DNA from: Caldilineaceae bacterium | Lineage (GTDB): Bacteria > Chloroflexota > Anaerolineae > Caldilineales > Caldilineaceae | DNA: 38,508 nucleotides | Assembly: GCA_023384455.1 (NCBI GenBank) | Contig: JAHDWH010000031.1 | Location: 1 to 38,508, forward strand | Direction of reading: 5' to 3' | In this document: positions 32,587 through 38,508 of the stretch, in pieces | How the letters are laid out: every line of letters starts with the position of its first letter | How positions within the stretch are numbered: the stretch's first letter is position 1 | Program-made: the position numbers and the translations under genes | Notes under the pieces: model-generated | Told to the model about the DNA's origin: nothing | Seen by the model: only the letters and a program-made list of their open reading frames with translations | Databases searched by the model: none

Positions 32587-34911
32587 CTACTCCACAGTAA
32601 TTGAAGGCAAAAGGACAGAACGCCACAACTCGCGCATAGGCGGTGTAATGGATTCGTCCAAGGGATCGAGCTGTTCGCCAGTTTCAGAATTGAACCAGCC
32701 GACTTCCAGAAAGTATTCTCCCGCCGGCATATCTGCGGGCAGCCTAACACGAAATTCGTCCCGATATAGCTTTCCAGGCAAGAATTCTCCAAAAGGCAGT
32801 CCGCCCGGTGTCACATGATCCTCCTGTGCCCAGATGTCGCTGCCGGTGCGGGGATTTACCGCCTGCTCCGGCTGATTGTTGCGAATGTGTACAAAACTCT
32901 TGAGCCTCTGAAGGCTATCGGCCTCCCCTCGCCAGAAGAGGGAGAGACGCAGACTCCCGCCGGGCTGGGCCTGATAGGTGGGCACACGATAACCGACCAG
33001 CGAAGGCCCCCCGGCGAAGGCTACGTCCACCGTCACATCCGCCCCGCAGACAACCTGCGCTGTGGACTGACAGCGGAAAAGCGTAGTGGACGGATCGAGT
33101 ACAACCCACTTCAGCCCCAGAAAGAGGGCCAGCCCAACCAACAGCCAGACCGACGGCAAGGCTTCCCCTTCGGCTTCTTTGGGTCGGGGGGAGGACGTTT
33201 TACCCCTGTCCCGGATTCCAATGACCGCCAGACTCAGGGCAATCACCCCGCTCAGCGCCAATCCCCACCACTGCCATCTATTGCGGCTGTAGCGCAGGTT
33301 CAGATTATGGCGACCCGCGCCAATATCCAACTGCGCGTAACCCGTCCCAGCCTGCGGACGGATCGTTACCGGCTGCCCGTCCAAAAAGGCTTTCCAGTGG
33401 GGATAGTAGAGCAGATAGAGGGTAATCGTCTCCGGCTGTGCGCTCTCCAGCGCCAGCGCCCAGCTACTGCTGCCGACCTGGGCAGAGAGAAGCTGCACCC
33501 CTGCCGGTGGGTGGGCCAGAGGGCGCTGTGCCGGATCAAAGTCCTGACCCAATTCGGCCATCACTGCTTCGTCAAAGGGATCGTCGCGCCAGCGGGGCAA
33601 AAATTCGCCGAAAGCTGTCAGGGCGCTGCCCGACGCCCGCCACTCGATGGCCCGTACATCTTCCCAAGTCAGGCTGTTTTCAAAGTCACCAAAGCGGTGT
33701 TGCAGATTTACATAGAGGGAGGGCAGGGCCGCAAGCAACAGCAGGCCGCTGATCAAAAGGCTGGCGCTTCTCTGCCAGCGGGCCGCAAGCAGAGCGACAA
33801 CCCCGCCCACGGCCATCGACGCGGCCAGGGCCTGCACCCCCATCAACCGGGTGCGGTATTGTACCCGATGCAAAATCGGATCGAACAGTTGCCAGATGAG
33901 GTTCGAGTATTCTGTAAAGAGCCAAAAGAGCATCAGCCCGACAGCGGTTGCCAGACCCAGAAGTACGGCCAGCCGCCAACGCCGTTGGCGCAATGCGTAG
34001 AGCGTAGCTGGCAACCCCAACCCCAGGAGTAGGGTGTGCAGCAGACCCACCCGATCCCCCAGATTGTTGTTGCCGGTTTGCGTGTCATAGACAGCCGGCA
34101 AGGCCAGCAGCCGCTCCACAGGAATCGGATTGTCCAGGGGTATGGCACTCGTATCGCTGAAATCCCGATCGATATGCACATAACTCTGTTCGCTGATCAG
34201 CGGCAGCCAGAGAAAGCTCATCAGCAGACCGCCCGCCAGCAGGGCCAACAGCGGTGCGGGTGTGCGCCAACGCCAACCCGCGACCAAAGCCACCAGCAAC
34301 GCTACGGGGGCCAGCATCAGCGGGGCCAGCACGTGCATTCCGATACTGGCCGCCCACAGCAGGCTGGCGACGACAAAGCGTTTGCCGGTCGGGGATTGGG
34401 CCAGCCGCAGCAGACCCCACAGCACCCACGGGTAGAGAAACATTCCAAAGGTTTCGTTGGATCCCCGTTCCAGCGCGTTGCGCAGCACATAGGGCGCGTA
34501 GAGATAGGCGGTGGCCCCGGCCAGGGCTGCCCAACGCCTCCCTGTGACCCAATGAAGCAGCGCGTACGCGCCCAGAAAAGCCGCCAATAGCCCGCCGCCA
34601 ATCAACACCCGCCAGCCCAGTGGATGGGCCAACCCCAACCGGGCGAGCAGGTCCATTGCGTAGTAGGGCAAAGGGGGTTGAAATGTAAAGAGAGGGCTGC
34701 CCAGCCCCAGGTGCAGGGATTGCACCCAGACAGGCAAAAGGTTGCCCTCGTCTATTGCGTTCGAAAAGAGCAATCCCCGGGGGATATGTTCGGCTGCGGC
34801 GTCGTGAGCAAACGCGCCCAGATTGATCAGGAAAGCCGTAGAGACAGCGGCTGCTGACACAAGCAGAAGCAGCAGAAGCCAGCGGCTCTTACTCAGCGGA
34901 AAGTGGGCCAT
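32587..34911 (-). CDS. PTPS-related (PF10131-like) polytopic membrane protein, paralogue B
   Basis: This 774-residue protein is collinear with the 789-residue paralogue. It has KSRWLLLLLLVSAAAV as the first membrane segment, HDAAAEHIPRGLLFSNAI, SLHLGLGSPLFTFQPPLPYY, ASIGMHVLAPLMLAP and the tail PPMRELWRSVLLPSITVE. The last 43 residues differ from paralogue A at about five positions, so the duplication is recent or kept uniform by gene conversion. About 11 membrane segments precede a soluble C-terminal region. The ribosome-binding site at the ATG (34911) is weak. It is the first gene after the 34912-35140 gap and probably starts the block running into the relic. Confidence 0.82.
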   Translation of the reverse strand: MAHFPLSKSRWLLLLLLVSAAAVSTAFLINLGAFAHDAAAEHIPRGLLFSNAIDEGNLLPVWVQSLHLGLGSPLFTFQPPLPYYAMDLLARLGLAHPLGWRVLIGGGLLAAFLGAYALLHWVTGRRWAALAGATAYLYAPYVLRNALERGSNETFGMFLYPWVLWGLLRLAQSPTGKRFVVASLLWAASIGMHVLAPLMLAPVALLVALVAGWRWRTPAPLLALLAGGLLMSFLWLPLISEQSYVHIDRDFSDTSAIPLDNPIPVERLLALPAVYDTQTGNNNLGDRVGLLHTLLLGLGLPATLYALRQRRWRLAVLLGLATAVGLMLFWLFTEYSNLIWQLFDPILHRVQYRTRLMGVQALAASMAVGGVVALLAARWQRSASLLISGLLLLAALPSLYVNLQHRFGDFENSLTWEDVRAIEWRASGSALTAFGEFLPRWRDDPFDEAVMAELGQDFDPAQRPLAHPPAGVQLLSAQVGSSSWALALESAQPETITLYLLYYPHWKAFLDGQPVTIRPQAGTGYAQLDIGAGRHNLNLRYSRNRWQWWGLALSGVIALSLAVIGIRDRGKTSSPRPKEAEGEALPSVWLLVGLALFLGLKWVVLDPSTTLFRCQSTAQVVCGADVTVDVAFAGGPSLVGYRVPTYQAQPGGSLRLSLFWRGEADSLQRLKSFVHIRNNQPEQAVNPRTGSDIWAQEDHVTPGGLPFGEFLPGKLYRDEFRVRLPADMPAGEYFLEVGWFNSETGEQLDPLDESITPPMRELWRSVLLPSITVE

Positions 34912-34986
34912 TTTTCATCCCTTTTGCAGATCAGTTCCTCATGCGCGGTTGTGCGCTACGGACAATGAAAAGCGGACGCCGTCCTT

Positions 34987-35038
34987 TGTAACCCGCACTG
35001 TTCGTGCGGGCTGGCGCAAGCTGACAGCTTGCGTTACA
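34987..35038. repeat. Two-hairpin palindromic element (TGTAAC...GTTACA)
   Basis: A 52-base unit is bounded by TGTAAC and GTTACA. It contains two strong stems: CCGCAC/GTGCGG with loop TGTTC, and GCGCAAGCTG/CAGCTTGCG with a one-base loop. This nested cruciform lies in the 34912-35140 gap between the YfhO gene stop and paralogue B's start. It could be a mobile palindromic unit or a transcript-processing or attenuation structure. No other gene is seen in the gap. Confidence 0.75.
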
Positions 35039-35140
35039 GGCTATTTGCAGGGCAGTTCCATTGCGTCCATCTCTTTCGTATATCATACAAAGCGCGCTTT
35101 GCGGAAATTGATGCGGGTCGGGGAAATGGCAAATTCCGCA

Positions 35141-37417
35141 CTACACATCCCGCCGCCGACGGTAGAGGAGCGTCAGAACAACCATTGCCAGGGATCCACC
35201 GCTGATGACCAGCCCCCAGGTCAGCGTCTCCGGCCAATAGACCAGATCAAAAGTCAGGTTTCCGGCAGGAATGGGCAAGGCAAGCAGCGTCAGATGGGCG
35301 CGCAGGACGGGAATTGGAGACTGGGGAGTTGGAAATGGGGAATCCACCCGCCAGCCGGGCATCCAGTTTTCCGCGATCAGCAGGAGGCCGCCCGGGTTGT
35401 CGACCACAGAAATGCGTTTGCGGTTGGGCGCAATCTGGGAAAAATAGATGGTGGGATGCGGAGATGGCGGGGTATCGGTCAGTGACGCCCATTGGCTGAA
35501 TTCGGGTGGGAGCAGGGCTGTCTGGGACAGATCGAAGTTGTGATCGGCCAGGAGGGCCAGGGCGGCTGTGTCATCGACAATCTGCGCCTCTTGCACCAGC
35601 CAAATCCGGGGATTCGTGTCGGTCAGCCGGTGTAGAAAGGTGGTGTCCGTGGCCTGGGGAAATTCGGCCAGCAGCTCGGATGGCACAAAAAGTCCGTGCC
35701 GCCAGGTGAGAACCGTCTGTACACCCAATAGCCGCCACATACGGTCCAGGGGGAAGTTGTCGAAAAGCGCGGCGAATCGGGCCAGGCGCAGGGGGCTGCT
35801 GCCCCAGACATCTTCCACCTCTACCGACATACCGTAATCCTCATAGACCCGATATTCGTTATAGACCCGCCCACTCTCCACGGCTGCCTGCACCGCGGTC
35901 ACCTCCGGGGCCAAAATCGTCTTGCGGGCCGGGCCAAAATCGCTCACATTTGTTCCCCCGTTGACCCAAAAGAGAACGCCTACCCCCAGCCCGATCAAAG
36001 CCCAGCCCTGGCGATCTTCCCACTCCTTTTGCCAAAGCAGCCAACCGCCGGCCAACGCCACCAGCCCAGCCAGCGCCAGGGCCGACCAGACCCCCTGCTC
36101 CGCCAGACTTCGACCAGTTGCTTGCCAGGAGATTCCAAAAATCAGCCCCCCAGCCCCCACGCCAGCGACCAGAAGTATACCCGCCACCCGCCGCGCCCGG
36201 GGGGAGAGCTGCGGCAGAGCGGCCATCCCATAGCCGGCCAGCCCACACAGGCCAAAAGCCACCAGATAGGCCGCCCGCTCCTGCCCCCGAAAGAGATTCC
36301 AGCCCGGTGCGTAGCGGTAGAACAGGGGGTAGAGAAAGCTGTGTTCGCCGTAGGAGAGGAGCAGGGCCAGGAGGGCGAGGAGGGGGGAAAACAGAAATAG
36401 TGAATGGTGAATAGCGAATTGTGAATTGTGAAGGGGGCGTAGGTGGGAGAGGCCGAGCAGGGCCAGGAAGAGGCCGGGGAGACCGATGAAAAGGGGAGAA
36501 AATTGGGTGAGCAGACCGGGGAAGAGCATCTGCCAGGTGTCGCGGATGGGGAAACCGCCGCTGACAAAGGCGTACTCCAAGCTGGCGCGTACGCTCAGTC
36601 GGGTGAACTCCAGGCTGGGGAGAAGTTGCGCGGCAGAGAAGGCCAGGGTAAGCAGCCCAACGCAAAGAAAGCGAAAAGCGAGGCGGAGGGACGAATGGGA
36701 TGGTGGAGGAGTATCCGAATCCTCCCCCCAATCTGCACCGCCTCGCCCCCTTGTAAAGTCTCGGAACAGCAGAAAGCCCATCCAACCGATAACCGCGTAA
36801 CTCAGGTGCAGAAATGTCTGGGGATGGCCGGCCAAAAAGGCCGTCGCCCAGGCCAGGGACGCCCCCACCCACCAGCGCCAGCGAGTCGGTCTATCCGTCC
36901 CCGCCAGGAGCAGCCAGAGGATAAGGGGCAGCCAGATGGCTGTGCGCAAAATCGCCAATTGCAGGGGCGGGTAACCGGTCAGATAGCCGGAAAGGGCAAA
37001 GAACGCGCCCGCGGCATAGGCGGCCTGCGAACTTCTGGTCAGACGCAGGAGCAACAGATGGATGAAGAAACCAGCCAGTGCGATGTGTAGCGCCGCCTCT
37101 ATCTGCAAAAAATAGAGCCGGGCTGCCGGGCTGGAGAAGGGCAGGGTCAGCAGCAGCAGCAGATCGCCCACGGGATAGAAGACGCCCGCCTGGATATCTG
37201 CCAGAAAGGGATGGCCGCCGTAGGTGTAGGGATTCCAGACCGGCAGCCAGCGCCCGGCCAGCCATTCGCTCTGCTGGAAAAGGCTGAAGGGCAGGAAGTG
37301 GTGGCTGAAATCCCCGTCCGGAAAGGTGCGCACCCCCAACAAAAAGGGTGCATAAAAGAGGGCTGCCAGCAGGCAGTAGAGGGCGAAGATGCGAACGGTC
37401 ACTCTGCCAGAGGTCAT
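35141..37417 (-). CDS. YfhO-family polytopic membrane protein
   Basis: This 758-residue protein has about 12 transmembrane segments and the YfhO hallmarks: an early loop FPDGDFSHHFLPFSLFQQSEW, WNPYTYGGHPFLADIQAG, a HxxPL-like FLAGHPQTFLHLSY, and GWNLFRGQERAAYL further on. YfhO proteins are linked to lipid-anchored sugar transfer (lipoteichoic-acid glycosylation in Firmicutes). Two stretches, HNSQFAIHHSLF (about residue 330) and DSPFPTPQSPIPV (about 692), derive from dispersed-repeat-like DNA read in phase. The start lies 6 bases after the radC stop, so the two genes are probably cotranscribed. Confidence 0.85.
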   Translation of the reverse strand: MTSGRVTVRIFALYCLLAALFYAPFLLGVRTFPDGDFSHHFLPFSLFQQSEWLAGRWLPVWNPYTYGGHPFLADIQAGVFYPVGDLLLLLTLPFSSPAARLYFLQIEAALHIALAGFFIHLLLLRLTRSSQAAYAAGAFFALSGYLTGYPPLQLAILRTAIWLPLILWLLLAGTDRPTRWRWWVGASLAWATAFLAGHPQTFLHLSYAVIGWMGFLLFRDFTRGRGGADWGEDSDTPPPSHSSLRLAFRFLCVGLLTLAFSAAQLLPSLEFTRLSVRASLEYAFVSGGFPIRDTWQMLFPGLLTQFSPLFIGLPGLFLALLGLSHLRPLHNSQFAIHHSLFLFSPLLALLALLLSYGEHSFLYPLFYRYAPGWNLFRGQERAAYLVAFGLCGLAGYGMAALPQLSPRARRVAGILLVAGVGAGGLIFGISWQATGRSLAEQGVWSALALAGLVALAGGWLLWQKEWEDRQGWALIGLGVGVLFWVNGGTNVSDFGPARKTILAPEVTAVQAAVESGRVYNEYRVYEDYGMSVEVEDVWGSSPLRLARFAALFDNFPLDRMWRLLGVQTVLTWRHGLFVPSELLAEFPQATDTTFLHRLTDTNPRIWLVQEAQIVDDTAALALLADHNFDLSQTALLPPEFSQWASLTDTPPSPHPTIYFSQIAPNRKRISVVDNPGGLLLIAENWMPGWRVDSPFPTPQSPIPVLRAHLTLLALPIPAGNLTFDLVYWPETLTWGLVISGGSLAMVVLTLLYRRRRDV
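35310..35343. repeat. In-frame GGAGACTGGGGA-type low-complexity repeat
   Basis: The plus strand reads GGAATTGGAGACTGGGGAG followed by TTGGAAATGGGGAATC, a purine-rich repeated word. In phase on the minus strand it encodes DSPFPTPQSPIPV in the extracytoplasmic part of the YfhO-type protein. Confidence 0.5.
36396..36432. repeat. In-frame GTGAATTGTGAA-type repeat
   Basis: The plus strand carries GTGAATGGTGAATAGCGAAT then TGTGAATTGTGAA, a repeat type often seen between genes in this lineage. Here it lies inside the YfhO-type gene and encodes HNSQFAIHHSLF, a polar insert between membrane segments. The AT-rich composition contrasts sharply with the GC-rich surroundings. Confidence 0.65.
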
Positions 37418-37423
37418 CTGATC

Positions 37424-38158
37424 CTATTTCCGAAAGCCCAATCCCCGCTCTTTCAGGCTGACAAAGCGGCTGCGGGTGACAATCAGGTGGTCCAGCACGT
37501 CGATATTGAGCAGTTGGCCTGCTTCTACAATCTTCTCCGTCACCCGCACATCCTCCGGGCTGGGGGTGGGGTCGCCGCTGGGATGGTTATGCACGATAAT
37601 CATCGACGCACTGTTGGCCCGAATCGCTTCCCGAAAAATTTCGCCCACCCGTACTACCGCCGTATTCAGACTTCCCGAATAGACGGTAATGATACGTTGC
37701 ACCCGGTTCTTCGTGTCCAGAAGGACGGTGCGCAACTGCTCCCGCTCCAGCAGACCCATTTCCAGCATCAACAGATTCGCCACATCCGCGGGGCTGTGAA
37801 TCTGGGCCTGCTCCTCGGGCGCGGCCAGCAGCAGACGGCGGCCCAACTCCAGGGCCGCTTTGATTTGGGTCGTCTTGGCCATGCCCAGGCCGTGGGTCTG
37901 GCAAAGCTCCTCGTGGCTGGCCAGGGCCAGACCGGTGATGCCCCGGTATTGGATGAGCAGCCGCTCGGCCATACGGATCACATTTTCGCCTTTGCCCCCC
38001 GTGCGCAAAATAATCGCCAGCAGCTCCGCCGTACTCAGCGCATTGGCCCCGGCATAGGCCATCCGCTCCCGGGGGCGTAAATTCTCCGGCAGCTCTTTGA
38101 TGGTGGGGCTGTATTCAGTGACAGGGCGGCTGGCAGTGGAGTCATCGGTTGTTGGCAT
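37424..38158 (-). CDS. radC: RadC/MPN-JAMM family protein
   Basis: This 244-residue protein has an N-terminal helix-hairpin-helix region ([38 protein letters not shown]) and a C-terminal JAB/JAMM metal-binding domain. The latter has EIFREAI and the zinc motif [15 protein letters not shown]. Its historical 'DNA repair' label is disputed, and a general nuclease or protease role has not been established. The track start at 38236 adds 26 residues translated from repeat-like DNA. The ATG at 38156-38158 is preferred, giving the conserved [14 protein letters not shown] soon after the start. It lies just downstream of the palindrome cluster and 6 bases before the YfhO gene. Confidence 0.95.
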   Translation of the reverse strand: MPTTDDSTASRPVTEYSPTIKELPENLRPRERMAYAGANALSTAELLAIILRTGGKGENVIRMAERLLIQYRGITGLALASHEELCQTHGLGMAKTTQIKAALELGRRLLLAAPEEQAQIHSPADVANLLMLEMGLLEREQLRTVLLDTKNRVQRIITVYSGSLNTAVVRVGEIFREAIRANSASMIIVHNHPSGDPTPSPEDVRVTEKIVEAGQLLNIDVLDHLIVTRSRFVSLKERGLGFRK

Positions 38159-38277
38159 GACAGATTCCCTGGAAAATGGAGAGTGGAATGGGGAAGGACG
38201 TTTTGGAGTCGACGACGGGGCCAAAGCGAGTGTCACTACTCTTTCGTAACTGCTTAGGGCTTGTCAAAGAATAACTT

Positions 38278-38508
38278 CCCGTTTTGGTGCGTCGCACTGT
38301 CCAGATGAGGTTGCGGACTAGAGTCATTTCGTGGACAGTGCGACGCACCGGACGAGTCCCGTTTTGGTGCGTCGCACTGTCCAGATGAGGTTGCGGACTA
38401 GAGTCATTTCGTGGACAGTGCGACGCTCTCGCCACACAATTTTTGCGTAACTGTCCATCCGGTGCGTCGCACTGTCCAGATGAGGTTGCGGACTAGAGTC
38501 ATTTCGTG
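38278..38508. repeat. Cluster of three near-identical long palindromes
   Basis: Unit 1 (38286-38349) has a 17-base stem, GGTGCGTCGCACTGTCC / GGACAGTGCGACGCACC, around a 30-base loop starting AGATGAGGTTGCGG. Unit 2 (38366-38426) is the same but loses the last stem bases. Unit 3 (38461-38508) is cut by the window end. Units 1 and 2 are spaced at exactly 80 bp and share the leader CCCGTTTT. The loop is identical in all three. The cluster lies upstream of radC. Bases 38159-38277 hold no gene; part of that stretch is repeat-like (GGAAAATGGAGAGTGGAATG). Confidence 0.92.

Noticed and set aside
32815-34032. 405-residue plus-strand ORF
   Set aside because: It is antisense to paralogue B; the sense frame is conserved against paralogue A.
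38286-38508. CRISPR-like array (alternating repeats and 30-base spacers)
   Set aside because: All 'spacers' are identical and the flanking words are inverted, not direct, repeats. These are palindromes, and no cas gene is near.

Overview
The window looks like a chromosomal segment of a high-GC Chloroflexota bacterium, most likely of the Anaerolineae/Caldilineae type. This is an inference from four things: the GC-rich coding style, the family mix (DUF4038 glycosidase, glutaredoxin-like protein with a membrane tail, very long PTPS-related and YfhO membrane proteins), the abundant short intergenic repeats, and several R-M and TA modules. No rRNA, tRNA or CRISPR array was found.

Layout. Positions 177-8057 are a minus-strand run: DegT-type aminotransferase, glutaredoxin-like membrane protein, Rpn-type nuclease, LarA-like (DUF2088) protein, a small unknown, a medium-chain dehydrogenase, a DUF5060/DUF4038 glycoside hydrolase and a family 2 glycosyltransferase. 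Positions 8265-14169 are on the plus strand: guaA, a DUF2087 regulator, a VapBC-like antitoxin/PIN toxin pair, a membrane-anchored serine hydrolase with a peptidoglycan-binding-like N-terminus, a 400-bp repeat-rich gap, and an SMP-30/gluconolactonase. From 14185 to 38158 everything is on the minus strand again: a TumE-type toxin locus with a frameshifted toxin, Nif3-like protein, a D-cysteine desulfhydrase/ACC deaminase-like enzyme, R-M system 1, lipA-STAS-O-antigen ligase, R-M system 2, then a 13-kb block of five giant envelope membrane proteins plus one decayed copy, and finally radC.

How the genes fit together. The 20.9-37.4 kb block (O-antigen-ligase-like protein, GT39-like protein, two PTPS-related paralogues, another polytopic protein, YfhO) together with the sugar aminotransferase, GT2, glycosidase and gluconolactonase suggests surface-glycan or glycolipid assembly and sugar turnover. 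The two Type II R-M systems, the PIN and TumE toxin loci and the Rpn nuclease form a thin layer of defence or selfish modules scattered among housekeeping genes (guaA, lipA, radC). The R-M genes look visibly lower in GC than their neighbours, consistent with lateral acquisition.

The most distinctive feature is the repeat landscape. It includes a MITE-like element with imperfect terminal repeats and a 9-bp target duplication inside a decayed PTPS-related gene, with a diverged second copy at 12.8 kb. A 127-bp insertion flanked by 11-bp direct repeats lies upstream of the second methyltransferase. A cluster of near-identical long palindromes sits upstream of radC. Several dispersed families (GTGAAACGTGA, CACTGAGG, CACGGAT/ACACAGAT, GTGAATTGTGAA) are present, some of which appear to have entered reading frames in phase and now encode linkers in membrane proteins. 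Starts were moved from the ORF-track start to an internal codon in many genes, using ribosome-binding sites, family N-termini and gene overlaps.
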